The notes: generated from the sequence alone by a model not told the origin. A DNA stretch of 64,000 bases from Chryseobacterium sp. c4a (GCF_009900745.1 NZ_WXVU01000003.1:248001-312000), one strand, 5' to 3'; positions 16,042-24,554 are shown, numbered from the stretch's first letter. Translations and numbers: made by a program.

Positions 16042-16962
16042 ATGAAGAAAGATTTTTATCTGACAAGATATGCCTTAATTATTAAAAGATTAGAAAGTTC
16101 TCCAGCTACCTATTCACAGCTGGAGGACTATCTTTTAAATTCTTTTGAATTTCAGGATGCCGGGATCAAAAGCTACTCTATCCGTACCTTGCAGAGAGAC
16201 ATCCGTGAGATATCTGATCTTTTCAACCTTGCCATCCACAATAAGAAAAAAGGGGATAACAGATATTATATTGAGAGTCGTCCCATTATGGAAGTGGATG
16301 AATACAATCAAAAATTACTAGAATCTTTCCAGGTAAGTAATGCACTGAATCTCCACCCTGATTTTTCAAATTTCATTTTCTTTGAAAGCCGTAAACCAAC
16401 CGGGATAGAGCATTTTTATGATTTATTCTTTGCTATCCGTAACAAAAGAGTGGTAACCTTTGAACATTACAATTATAAAAACAAGCTGATGACCTCCAGA
16501 AAGGTTCATCCTTTAGCCTTAAAAGAATCCAAAGACAGATGGTACCTCATCGCCATTGATACTAAGGATAAGATTTTAAAATCATTTGGACTAGACAGGA
16601 TCAATTACCTGGATGTGGCTAAAAACCAATTCCGAGAAAAATACAAATATAACTTCAGAGAACACTTTAAAAATGCTTTCGGAGTGATGAATCTGGCAGA
16701 ACAGAAACCGCAGAATATTGTCCTAAAATGCAGCCGCCATCAGGGAGAATACATCAGAAGTTTTCCGCTTCACCAATCCCAAAAAGAGACAAAAGAAACA
16801 CCGGAAGAAATCTATTTCGAGTTTTTCCTCCACCCGACCTATGACTTTATGCAGGAGATTTTATCTTTTGGAAAAGAAGTAACCGTTTTAGAACCGAAAG
16901 GTTTAGTTGATGACATTCGTACTCATCTTCAGGAATCATTAAACCGCTATCTTGAAAGCTAA
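16042..16962 (+). CDS. WYL-domain transcriptional regulator
   Basis: 306 residues. The N-terminal helix-turn-helix (about 1-80) has a recognition helix around YSIRTLQRDIREI. A WYL domain spans about 120-215 (RWYLIAID, W167 Y168 L169; KSFGLDRI), with a WCX-like C-terminal region (to 306). WYL proteins sense nucleic acid or nucleotide ligands and control phage-defence and DNA-damage genes (CapW and BrxR are known examples). A longer frame to a GTG at 16024 is rejected because that codon is the last base of the -7 box. With only one candidate regulator in the island and site F before it, it is the obvious binder of the six operators. That link is inference. Confidence 0.88.
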   Translation: MKKDFYLTRYALIIKRLESSPATYSQLEDYLLNSFEFQDAGIKSYSIRTLQRDIREISDLFNLAIHNKKKGDNRYYIESRPIMEVDEYNQKLLESFQVSNALNLHPDFSNFIFFESRKPTGIEHFYDLFFAIRNKRVVTFEHYNYKNKLMTSRKVHPLALKESKDRWYLIAIDTKDKILKSFGLDRINYLDVAKNQFREKYKYNFREHFKNAFGVMNLAEQKPQNIVLKCSRHQGEYIRSFPLHQSQKETKETPEEIYFEFFLHPTYDFMQEILSFGKEVTVLEPKGLVDDIRTHLQESLNRYLES

Positions 16963-17016
16963 GAGATCATAAATGGTTCTCATATTTTTTAATTATATTT
17001 ACATAAATATACCCTA

Positions 17017-17643
17017 TTGAGAACATTATTCATTTCCATCTTTTGTATGATTTCTTCATTTTGCTTATCTCAGCAGAAGGAAGAATTCCGATTGGTAAAA
17101 AACTATTACAATCAGCACAGAAGTATGCTGAATAATGAATTCAAGAAAAAATTTGATGCAGAATCCAACATTCTTAAAAAGGATGCCATAAAAGGCGACT
17201 TTCTTTTTTTTATGAAAAAGATGGACAGCATTGAAAACACGGCTCTGATTGGGGCTCTACTGAGGGTAAGAAATATTGAAGATATTAAGACTCTAAAACT
17301 AACCGAAGGAAATACTCAGGATCTTGGTGATAAATCTGCCAATGTAGAAAAAGTCGCTGATTATCCTGGAGGAATGAATACTTTAAGGCAAGAAGTTGCA
17401 GGTCTTTTGTATGTAGACGGTGTTAATTCTGATTTAAAAACAGTAAAAACAGATGTTGTTTTTATTGTTGAAAAAGATGGAAGTATCAGCAATGTTCATG
17501 CTCAAGGTGATAATTTCACTTTCAACAGACAAGCTGAGATTGCCCTCTACTCTATTGCTGAAAAGTTCTCTCTCGCACTCGTTAAAGGAGATCCGGCAAG
17601 ATTTCGTTTCAGAATTCCTTTAACATTAACGATGACAGATTAG
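17017..17643 (+). CDS. Secreted protein with TonB C-terminal-like domain
   Basis: 208 residues. A signal peptide (FISIFCMISSFCLSQQ) is best completed from the TTG at 17017, which supplies the basic residue. ATG 17047 is an alternative but leaves it too short. The C-terminal ~95 residues (YPGGMNTLRQEVA, VVFIVEKDGSISNVHAQG, ARFRFRIPLTL) resemble the TonB C-terminal fold common in this phylum. There is no transmembrane/proline-rich TonB front end, so it is a TonB-domain protein and not an energy transducer. It lies 54 bp after the WYL gene and directly abuts tadA. Confidence 0.7.
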   Translation: MRTLFISIFCMISSFCLSQQKEEFRLVKNYYNQHRSMLNNEFKKKFDAESNILKKDAIKGDFLFFMKKMDSIENTALIGALLRVRNIEDIKTLKLTEGNTQDLGDKSANVEKVADYPGGMNTLRQEVAGLLYVDGVNSDLKTVKTDVVFIVEKDGSISNVHAQGDNFTFNRQAEIALYSIAEKFSLALVKGDPARFRFRIPLTLTMTD

Positions 17644-18075
17644 ATGTTTACTGACGAATATTATATGAAAATGGCTCTGCAGGAGGCAGAAGCAGCTTTG
17701 GAACAAGATGAAGTACCCATTGGATGTGTAGTGGTTTCCAACAACCGTATCATTGCAAGAGCTCATAACCTTACTGAAACCTTAAATGATGTCACTGCTC
17801 ATGCAGAAATGCAAGCTATAACTGCTGCAGCTAATTTCTTAGGAGGCAAGTATTTAAAAGACTGTACATTGTATGTAACGATGGAACCATGCGTTATGTG
17901 CTCAGGAGCTCTTTCATGGTCGCAGATCTCTAAAGTGGTCATCGGAGCAAGAGATGAACAAAGAGGATTTATCAACAAACATCTTTCCTTACACCCTAAA
18001 ACAGAAGTTATTACAGGCATTATGGAAAATGAATGCTCTGCCATCGTTAAAGACTTCTTTAAAAGCAAAAGATAA
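17644..18075 (+). CDS. tadA: tRNA-specific adenosine deaminase TadA
   Basis: 143 residues, standard length. It deaminates A34 of tRNA-Arg(ACG) to inosine. The zinc deaminase signature is intact: H53-A-E55, and P82-C83-V-M-C86. It starts at the base after the stop of the TonB-like gene, so the two are probably cotranscribed. Confidence 0.93.
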   Translation: MFTDEYYMKMALQEAEAALEQDEVPIGCVVVSNNRIIARAHNLTETLNDVTAHAEMQAITAAANFLGGKYLKDCTLYVTMEPCVMCSGALSWSQISKVVIGARDEQRGFINKHLSLHPKTEVITGIMENECSAIVKDFFKSKR

Positions 18076-18133
18076 GACCTCTTTTTATCACTTCATATTG
18101 AACAAATAAAGCACAAGGAATCAAATAATTAAC

Positions 18134-18141
18134 TACATTTG
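18134..18141 (+). promoter_or_regulatory. -7 box (TACATTTG) of the GG-leader peptide gene
   Basis: TAnnTTTG match 24 bp upstream of the start codon at 18165. No good -33 element is seen. Confidence 0.45.
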
Positions 18142-18164
18142 ATATCCATTCAAATTAAAACAAT

Positions 18165-18347
18165 ATGAAAAAGTTAACAAGAAAAGAAACAGCCCAAATT
18201 AGTGGTGGAATCCGTCCTGATCAATGTTTTTACATTGACGACAATGGAGAGACCAAAAGAGGCTGCAGAGTCTTTCCATTTCAGGATGATAGTGGCGTAT
18301 GGGTTTACCCATTAAAAGATTGTAATTCATGTACAGGAGACCTTTAA
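18165..18347 (+). CDS. Short GG-leader (bacteriocin-like) peptide
   Basis: 60 residues. The start MKKLTRKETAQISGG is a double-glycine leader of the type cleaved by peptidase-containing ABC transporters. The predicted core (IRPDQCFYIDDNGETKRG, then CRVFPF...CNSCTGDL) has four cysteines. No modification enzyme or C39 transporter is adjacent. Such lone peptides are frequent in Chryseobacterium relatives. A second example is at 39839 in this window. Function is unproven. Confidence 0.7.
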   Translation: MKKLTRKETAQISGGIRPDQCFYIDDNGETKRGCRVFPFQDDSGVWVYPLKDCNSCTGDL

Positions 18348-18370
18348 TCATCTTTTGGACAAACATAAAA

Positions 18371-18410
18371 AAATCAGAGAACATAATGAATGTTCTCTGA
18401 TTTTTGTTTT
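18371..18410. terminator. Bidirectional terminator
   Basis: Exact 14-bp arms AAATCAGAGAACAT (18371-18384) and ATGTTCTCTGATTT (18390-18403), with an A-run before and T-run after. It serves the GG-leader peptide gene and the convergent GNAT gene. Confidence 0.92.
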
Positions 18411-18425
18411 ATAAAGCTGCATCTG

Positions 18426-18962
18426 TTAATCTTTAAAGATAGAATACATTGCAAGATCATGGTATTCCCCATCTTTTTTGGCATGTTGTTTTAAAAGAGC
18501 TTCCTGCACCATTCCTATTTTCTCCATAATTTTTCCGGAAGCAGGATTATGAAGGAAGTGAGTTGCGTAAATCTTATTGAGTTCTAAGTCTTTAAAACCA
18601 AAATCTACAATAGCTTTTGCTGCTTCGGTAACATATCCTTTGTTCCAATAAGGAATTCCAACCCAATACCCTAATTCAGCTTTATCATCATCTCTGTCAT
18701 GAAGTCCGATAGCTCCTATAAGCTCTTCTTCTTTATTTCTAATTCCGAAAGTGAAACCGGTCTTACCTTCAAAAGCCTCTTTAGACATTTTTACCCAAAG
18801 CTTAGCATCATTTTCTGTATAAGGATACGGAATATTAGAGGTAAGATCAGAGTAAATTCTATGTTTAAGAAATTCAACGATAGCAGGAATATCCTTCTCT
18901 TCCAATTGAGAGAGAATCAGTCTTTCTGTTTCTAATCTCGGAAATTCTTTTAATTCTTTCAT
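18426..18962 (-). CDS. GNAT N-acetyltransferase (RimJ/RimL-like)
   Basis: 178 residues. The front (LETERLILSQLEEKDI) and the acetyl-CoA region (LGYWVGIPYWNKGYVTEAAKAIVDFGF, then HNPASGKIMEKIGMV) are typical of the RimJ/RimL group, which acetylates ribosomal protein N-termini or small molecules. The substrate cannot be told from sequence. It lies 64 bp downstream of coaX on the same strand and may be cotranscribed. Confidence 0.85.
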   Translation of the reverse strand: MKELKEFPRLETERLILSQLEEKDIPAIVEFLKHRIYSDLTSNIPYPYTENDAKLWVKMSKEAFEGKTGFTFGIRNKEEELIGAIGLHDRDDDKAELGYWVGIPYWNKGYVTEAAKAIVDFGFKDLELNKIYATHFLHNPASGKIMEKIGMVQEALLKQHAKKDGEYHDLAMYSIFKD

Positions 18963-19026
18963 ATTGTATTCATGGTTGTATTTTGAGTATAAAGCTGAGT
19001 TTATCTCAATTGTTTATGGATGATGC

Positions 19027-19785
19027 TTATAAATCTTTTCCAAGGAAATAAAGTCCTTTCAGGGTATGCAGCCTGTCCATTACATGGATTTTTTCCGTTA
19101 ATGGCTTGTATACATGAGAAACCCCACCTGTTGCCACCACGAAGCAATCATCATTCACCTCATCATTAATACGGGTAATAAAACCTTCTACCATTCCAAG
19201 GAAACCATATACCATTCCACTTTGCATACAGGTAACGGTATCCAGGCCAAGCACTGATTTTGGTCTTTTCAGTTCAATTTCAGGAAGCTGAGCCGTTTGG
19301 CTGATTAAAGAATTTAAAGAAGTTACAATTCCCGGAGCAATAATGACACCCAAAGTTTCCCCAGTTTCTGCAACACAGCTTGCCGTAAGGGCAGTTCCGA
19401 AATCAATAACAATCTTTTTTCTATTAGGATAAAGATTATGAGCAGCTACAAGATTGGCGTAAATATCCGTTCCCATCTGCTTTGATTTCGCCTGCACTCC
19501 AGACGGAGTGGTACGATCAACAATTACCGGAGTAATTCCGTGGATCTTCTTGATCCCTGAACTCATCACTTTGGTAAGCTGAGGTACTACAGATCCAATA
19601 ATTACTTTCTGTATTTCTTTTGGTTCAACTTTATAAGTCTGATAAAGCATCAGCATCTGTACATAAAGCTCGTCTGCCGTTCTGTAAGGCTTTGTATTGA
19701 TTACCCAGGAAATATCACAATTATCACCATTAAAAAGGCCGAATCTGATATTGCTGTTCCCTACATTGATTACAATTGAATTCAT
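19027..19785 (-). CDS. coaX: Type III pantothenate kinase
   Basis: 252 residues. It phosphorylates pantothenate in the first step of coenzyme A synthesis. The ASKHA-fold signatures are present: phosphate-1 motif NVGNSNIRFGLF at the N-terminus, the PanK-III GVQAKSKQMGTDIYANLVAA region, and DFGTALTASCV as phosphate-2. A -7 box (TAAATTTG) is at 19824-19831. Confidence 0.93.
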   Translation of the reverse strand: MNSIVINVGNSNIRFGLFNGDNCDISWVINTKPYRTADELYVQMLMLYQTYKVEPKEIQKVIIGSVVPQLTKVMSSGIKKIHGITPVIVDRTTPSGVQAKSKQMGTDIYANLVAAHNLYPNRKKIVIDFGTALTASCVAETGETLGVIIAPGIVTSLNSLISQTAQLPEIELKRPKSVLGLDTVTCMQSGMVYGFLGMVEGFITRINDEVNDDCFVVATGGVSHVYKPLTEKIHVMDRLHTLKGLYFLGKDL

Positions 19786-19823
19786 TTATATTTACAGGCT
19801 AGGATTTGAAAAAATTTGAGTCC

Positions 19824-19831
19824 CAAATTTA
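19824..19831 (-). promoter_or_regulatory. -7 box (TAAATTTG) of coaX
   Basis: TAnnTTTG match on the minus strand, about 39 bp before the start codon. It lies next to the terminator of the upstream M1 peptidase gene. Confidence 0.5.
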
Positions 19832-19840
19832 TAAAAAAAT

Positions 19841-19868
19841 AAAAGGAGTATTTACAAATACTCCTTTT
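19841..19868 (-). terminator. Terminator after the M1 peptidase gene
   Basis: AAAAGGAGTATTT and AAATACTCCTTTT are 13-bp complementary arms. On the minus strand they are followed by a long T-rich run. Confidence 0.85.
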
Positions 19869-19886
19869 ATCTCTATGTTTATCTTT

Positions 19887-21725
19887 TTATTTTACTTCTA
19901 CAAAGTTATCTGCCATATTAACATCTGCTAGTCTCTGGCTGAAATCAATCCCTAACACAGACAATTGAGATTTTGTATAAGGAACAGTGATCGTATACTC
20001 TTTCTGAGTCCAAGGCCAGTAAGGCATTGTTTTGAATTCACCGTAAGCATCTTTTTCTTTCCAAGTATGTGTCATATTCAATGGAATCTGATACGTAACA
20101 ATCTTCTTATCGGTTGTCATCACGCTGAAATCAATTGGCATAGGAACCTGACCGTTATTTACAAGGGTAATTGTAGTAGATTTTGCATCATACTTTACAT
20201 CCTTAATTCCATAATCAATTGTTTTCGTTGTATTGATCCAGTAATTGTGGAACCATTTTAAATCCATTCCTGATACTTTTTGAGCAATGTGAAGGAAATC
20301 CCTGTCTGATGGGTGTTTCATACTCCACTGATCATAATACTGCTTTAAAGTTTCTGCAAGATTCTGCTCTCCCATAATATATCCTAATTGTACCAGATAC
20401 AATTCACCTTTTACATAAGAAGCGTACGTATAAGCAGTTCCGTTATCATGATGATCACCTAACCAAACTGCAGGCTCCTCGATTCCTTTTTTAATAAAGT
20501 TTCTATAAGCATCCAATCTTTCAACAAAAGGATTAGGCAATTGCTCAGGAAATAACTGATGCATGGTATACCCTTCTGCATAGCTTGTAAACCCTTCATC
20601 CATCCAAGGACGTACAGATTCGTTAGTAGCAAGCATTTGCTGATACCAAGAGTGAGAACCTTCGTGAGCCATCAAGCCCATTAAATCTTTAATATTTTTA
20701 GCTTCTCCAAGAATCATGGTACACATTCCGTACTCCATTCCACCATCACCTCCTTGAATAAAGGCATACGTAGGGTATACATACTTTCCGAAATGAGAAT
20801 TCATGATTTGGAAATACTTCGTAATATAAGGCTGAGCTTCTCCCCAAGCTTTAGTTTTATCATTTTTCTGATATACTAAATACACTTTTGGCCCTTCCGG
20901 AACATTAAAGCTTTCTACAGAATAATCTCTGTCTGCGCTCCAAGCAAAATCTAGAATGTTCTTTGCCGTCCATCTCCAGGTAACTTTTTTATCTTTTTCT
21001 GCTTTGATCTTCGCAGCAGCGTCGTATCCTTTTACTTCAGCTGGATTTTCAAGAATTCCTCCTGCTCCTACTACATAGTCTTTGTTGATCTTAATATTTA
21101 CATCAAAATCGGAGAACGGAGCATGGAATTCTCTTCCCAGATAATCAAAAGTTGCCCAACCGTCATAATCATACTCTGCAATTTTTGGATACCATTGCGT
21201 CATTGTCATGTCTACTCCCTCTCGGTTGTTTCTTCCACTTCTTCTGATCTGCTGAGGAATTACCGCATCCCAATCCATGGTAAAAGTTGTTGTTGAGTTG
21301 GGTTTAATAGGTTCTGCCAGATAGACTTTCATAATGGTTTCCTGAACTTCAAATTTCAGATCTTTACCATTCTGTTTGATCCAGTGAATATTCTGAGCTC
21401 CCTCCTGATCTTTAGGAATTGTAGACAATGTTGAGATCCCATTTTTCTGCAACCTTCCGTCACCATTTTTTCCTTGAGAAGAAACCCTCTGATCCATCAT
21501 GGAATTAGGCTTAAAAGCATTCCAATACAGGTGGAAATAAACCACATTCAGCTCATCCGGTGAGTTATTGGTGTATTCTAAGGTCTGTTTTCCCTGATAA
21601 GTAAATTTTTCAGCATTGATATCAATATCCATCTTGTACTTTGCAGCCTGCTGATAATAAGCTCCTTGCTGAGCCTGGAATTGTGAAATGATAAACGCAA
21701 AAATGATTGCAGCCGATTTTCTCAT
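19887..21725 (-). CDS. M1-family zinc metallopeptidase (secreted)
   Basis: 612 residues with a signal peptide (AAIIFAFIISQFQAQ). The M1 aminopeptidase-like catalytic centre is complete: GGMEYGM, then HEGSH (HEXXH, near residue 354) and the third ligand in WMDEGFTSYAEGY. The N-terminal beta domain (DINAEKFTYQGKQTLEYTN) is also typical. It probably degrades peptides in the periplasm. No T9SS sorting domain is seen at the C-terminus, so it should stay periplasmic. Confidence 0.9.
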   Translation of the reverse strand: MRKSAAIIFAFIISQFQAQQGAYYQQAAKYKMDIDINAEKFTYQGKQTLEYTNNSPDELNVVYFHLYWNAFKPNSMMDQRVSSQGKNGDGRLQKNGISTLSTIPKDQEGAQNIHWIKQNGKDLKFEVQETIMKVYLAEPIKPNSTTTFTMDWDAVIPQQIRRSGRNNREGVDMTMTQWYPKIAEYDYDGWATFDYLGREFHAPFSDFDVNIKINKDYVVGAGGILENPAEVKGYDAAAKIKAEKDKKVTWRWTAKNILDFAWSADRDYSVESFNVPEGPKVYLVYQKNDKTKAWGEAQPYITKYFQIMNSHFGKYVYPTYAFIQGGDGGMEYGMCTMILGEAKNIKDLMGLMAHEGSHSWYQQMLATNESVRPWMDEGFTSYAEGYTMHQLFPEQLPNPFVERLDAYRNFIKKGIEEPAVWLGDHHDNGTAYTYASYVKGELYLVQLGYIMGEQNLAETLKQYYDQWSMKHPSDRDFLHIAQKVSGMDLKWFHNYWINTTKTIDYGIKDVKYDAKSTTITLVNNGQVPMPIDFSVMTTDKKIVTYQIPLNMTHTWKEKDAYGEFKTMPYWPWTQKEYTITVPYTKSQLSVLGIDFSQRLADVNMADNFVEVK

Positions 21726-21925
21726 TTAAAATTTTATTTTTTCTAAAGGTAGGTAATTTAAACAAAACCCTCAAATACGGAATTATAGGAGGGTTTTGTA
21801 CTGTTTTAATATGCTTTTTAGATACTCTTTTATTCGATTTGTTAAATAAAATTTAAAATATTTTTTACCCGCAGATTGTACAGGCTATCATAGATGAGTA
21901 TGAATATATCTATCCAACTAATACA

Positions 21926-22393
21926 TTACTTTTGTAATAATTTCTTGATCAGACTAATCTGACCTAAATGATAATAGGCATGCTCAATCATTCCATCAAT
22001 ATTTCTCTGATAGGTTCCATACTTTTCATCTACAAATACCTTATCAAGTTTGGTGTCCGACATCTTTTCCAATAGTTCTGCAAATTTTTCAGAATCCAGC
22101 CACAGTTTATTTAACAAGTTTTCCCATTGCTCCTGAGACTCTATAGGTGGAAGATCAAAACTGTATTTGTCTTTTATTTCCAGATTTCCCCCTTCAAAAA
22201 CAGGGATAATTCCGGCAATATAATAATCAATATGAAAAGTGAGCATGGCAATGGTATTTAAAGAACCAACCTTTGTTACAGCTTGTTCCCAGGAAACATC
22301 AGAAAGCTGATTCTTAAAATTGGTATTGGCAATCCAAAGACCATCAAGCATGACCTCTCTGAATCTTTTGACTAATTGTGATACGGAACTCAT
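21926..22393 (-). CDS. DinB/DUF1572-like four-helix protein
   Basis: 155 residues with the layout of the DinB/YfiT-like superfamily. Metal-ligand histidines appear in TFHIDYYI (about 54) and EHAYYHLGQISL (about 138-142). Members are often thiol-dependent transferases or of unknown function. Nothing in the surroundings specifies the reaction. Confidence 0.75.
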   Translation of the reverse strand: MSSVSQLVKRFREVMLDGLWIANTNFKNQLSDVSWEQAVTKVGSLNTIAMLTFHIDYYIAGIIPVFEGGNLEIKDKYSFDLPPIESQEQWENLLNKLWLDSEKFAELLEKMSDTKLDKVFVDEKYGTYQRNIDGMIEHAYYHLGQISLIKKLLQK

Positions 22394-22505
22394 AGTAAAT
22401 TATGTTTTTCTAAAGATAAGTAATTAAAATGTTGATTTTTAAACTCTCGCGGATTTTGCAGATAACGCAGAGCTTTAAACCTTGTCAAGGTTCTCTTTAA
22501 AAAAA

Positions 22506-22534
22506 AACCTCAACTGTAAAAAACAGCTGAGGTT
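22506..22534 (-). terminator. Terminator after the 563-residue protein gene
   Basis: Arms AACCTCAACTGT and ACAGCTGAGGTT (one mismatch), with the T-run on the minus strand from the A-run at 22499-22507. Confidence 0.75.
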
Positions 22535-22557
22535 TATATTATCATTAGAAATTATAA

Positions 22558-24249
22558 TTATTTCTTAGCAGAAGCTTCTTTTTTCCCGCTTCTTAGGATC
22601 TTTTCAAGAATTCTTAAAGTAATCAGATAGGTTGGTTTTACTCCCGTAAGTCCTAAACCTCCTGAAGATAGAGTGCTTCCTGTTTCCAAAGGATTATCTG
22701 AAGCGTAATAAGCATAGCAAACGAACAGATCTGGTGAAATATGGTGTCTGATCTTAGATGCTACCTGAATCGCTTTCTGATAATGAGCACCTTCCATTTC
22801 AAGGCCAATTGCTCTCCATGAAGTATTCATAAAGTAGGATAAGATATCCTTATTCTGAAGCGATGTTCCTAATACAGTGATCATCGGCCCTTCAAAAGCT
22901 TTCAGCTCATTATCCTTAAAATCATCAAGTTTCAATGCATTTTCAAAAGGATAGTTATCTGCAGTTCCTTCAAAAATATGAGAAGTCGGGATCATAATAT
23001 CTCCTTTTTCTCCGGTAAGGATTCCTGCTTTCCCCATAATGGAAACAGATTTTACATGCATCATGTATACTTCTCCTTTATGCTCAAAAGGTTTCAGCAA
23101 TTCGTCCATTACTTCAAAAGCTTGCTCTCCGAAGGCATAATCGAATACCATTATTACATCATTTCCGGTAAACTTGCAATCTGCAAATGGGGTATTCTTT
23201 AAATCTGTTTTGCTAAGATCGATGATCTGTACATCAATATTACTTCCACTTTTATCAGCAATATGAATCATCCCTTCATCTAAAGCATATTTCAATACTT
23301 TATCACGAAGATCTTTTTTATTGGAAATCTCTTCGTACAGTTTATAATCCACTTCATTATGATGCTTCTTTTTAAGAGCCTCATTCGCATACAGCATATT
23401 TTTTACAGAGTGCATATTCGCTGAAATGATATGCAATGGGCGGTTATGAAGATTATTTTCAAATAAAACTTCTTTCACTTTATTAGCCCATTTCTCACCA
23501 AAATAGTGATGCCCTACTCTTTCTTTTAATATAGCACTGAAATGAATTTCTCTTTCCGTAGTTCCTTTTGCGTCTTCAAGACTTACTTTTCCTAAGTTGT
23601 AAATGATTTTAAATAAACGGTCAGGATTATTATCATCTCCAAAAGTATTGTAAGCTCTTAATGTTTCGTCAAAAGATCTTCCTATTAAAGACGAAAGGTG
23701 GATCAATGCCACTTCTTTTTCTTTTCTGCTGAATTTTTTCTCTCCTTTCACGACCTCTTCAATAATTTTGAAGGCACGTGTTGGTTTCCAGTTTTCATCT
23801 TGGATGAATGCCAGGTTACGGATTTTATCAGCTTCTATAAATAGGAATGTTAAATGGGTAAGAATGTCATAAATTTCGGAACGACCCAAAAGAACCTCAA
23901 TATTCATCTGGTGTTCGTCTATTCTATAACAGTTTCTTCTTCTTTTCTTTGGAACAATAGGTTCGAAACTTCCTTTATCAAACCCTTCATCAGATGTAAG
24001 ATGAATAAAAGCACACTCCTCAATCCCTTCCGGAAGCCTGTCTAATACATACATTAAACCATCAAGTTCCAATTTGTTCGGAATATTCATGGTACCGTAA
24101 ATTTCCGGATTGATGGTTTTCAACAAGCTTCTGATACTTTCTCCTGAAACACCTCCTGGCTTGAAAAATCCTCTATAAAATAAGTGTCTCATAGAGATGT
24201 ATAATCTTTCAATAGCCTCTGTTGTTTCTCTTGCTCTAGAATTTGTCAT
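22558..24249 (-). CDS. Large conserved protein with nucleoside-phosphorylase-like C-terminal part
   Basis: 563 residues from ATG 24249. The longer reading from 24288 is rejected because the -7 box TATATTTG sits at 24265-24272, inside it. The N-terminal half is helical (TTEAIERLYISMRHLFYRGF) with no known motif. The C-terminal half has an alpha/beta pattern with GDIMIPTSHIFEGTADNY and WRAIGLEMEGAHYQKAIQVA, recalling the GxExEGAA substrate motif of purine nucleoside phosphorylases/AMP nucleosidases. I believe it belongs to a family confined to Bacteroidota (possibly DUF6909), but that name is from memory. A role in nucleotide turnover is inference. It is divergent from glnN. Confidence 0.55.
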   Translation of the reverse strand: MTNSRARETTEAIERLYISMRHLFYRGFFKPGGVSGESIRSLLKTINPEIYGTMNIPNKLELDGLMYVLDRLPEGIEECAFIHLTSDEGFDKGSFEPIVPKKRRRNCYRIDEHQMNIEVLLGRSEIYDILTHLTFLFIEADKIRNLAFIQDENWKPTRAFKIIEEVVKGEKKFSRKEKEVALIHLSSLIGRSFDETLRAYNTFGDDNNPDRLFKIIYNLGKVSLEDAKGTTEREIHFSAILKERVGHHYFGEKWANKVKEVLFENNLHNRPLHIISANMHSVKNMLYANEALKKKHHNEVDYKLYEEISNKKDLRDKVLKYALDEGMIHIADKSGSNIDVQIIDLSKTDLKNTPFADCKFTGNDVIMVFDYAFGEQAFEVMDELLKPFEHKGEVYMMHVKSVSIMGKAGILTGEKGDIMIPTSHIFEGTADNYPFENALKLDDFKDNELKAFEGPMITVLGTSLQNKDILSYFMNTSWRAIGLEMEGAHYQKAIQVASKIRHHISPDLFVCYAYYASDNPLETGSTLSSGGLGLTGVKPTYLITLRILEKILRSGKKEASAKK

Positions 24250-24264
24250 AAAATAAATTTCACA

Positions 24265-24272
24265 CAAATATA
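24265..24272 (-). promoter_or_regulatory. -7 box (TATATTTG) of the large conserved gene
   Basis: Minus-strand TAnnTTTG match, 15 bp upstream of ATG 24249. It decides the start of that gene. Confidence 0.55.
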
Positions 24273-24479
24273 CGAAATCTTTGTCCATTTTATTTTAACT
24301 ATCTTTTAATAAGTAGCTTAAATTCGCATAGGATTACAGAATGTTTCATATAAAATGTATTTACAGGTACACCCCCTTCAAAAACGCCCTTGAATATTAC
24401 ATTTTGACTCGCAAAAAAACAAACACCCCATTTAAAAACCACCAAACAAGTGTTTAATTTATGCAAAATTTGAAAACAC

Positions 24480-24496
24480 CCCTAAATTTTTTAGGG
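24480..24496. repeat. Perfect palindrome upstream of glnN
   Basis: CCCTAAA (24480-24486) and TTTAGGG (24490-24496) around TTT. It lies about 40 bp upstream of the glnN -7 box, a fitting place for an operator. Confidence 0.5.
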
Positions 24497-24534
24497 TCAA
24501 ATCATTTTCGTTTCATTTTTTTTGTAAATTTGCC

Positions 24535-24542
24535 CTATCAAA
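24535..24542 (+). promoter_or_regulatory. -7 box (TAAATTTG) of glnN
   Basis: Consensus match ending 12 bp before the start codon, so the leader would be very short. Confidence 0.55.
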
Positions 24543-24554
24543 ATTCACCCAAAT

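Larger units (their letters stand above)
24250..24554. other. Divergent promoter region (large conserved protein / glnN)
   Basis: 305 bp. It holds the -7 box TATATTTG (24265-24272, minus strand), the glnN -7 box TAAATTTG (24535-24542, plus strand) and the palindrome CCCTAAA-TTT-TTTAGGG (24480-24496). No gene is seen. Confidence 0.65.

Noticed and set aside
15830..16045. 71-codon frame overlapping the immunity gene and operator site F
   Set aside because: Overlaps a better gene in another frame and runs through a promoter; no supporting features.
3365..16962. Island as an intact prophage or tailocin
   Set aside because: No integrase, capsid, terminase, portal, sheath, tube or baseplate genes and no attachment repeats were seen. 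Only fibre-like and endolysin-like genes are present.
24250..24288. 13-residue N-terminal extension of the large conserved protein
   Set aside because: The -7 box lies inside it, so it would not be transcribed from that promoter.
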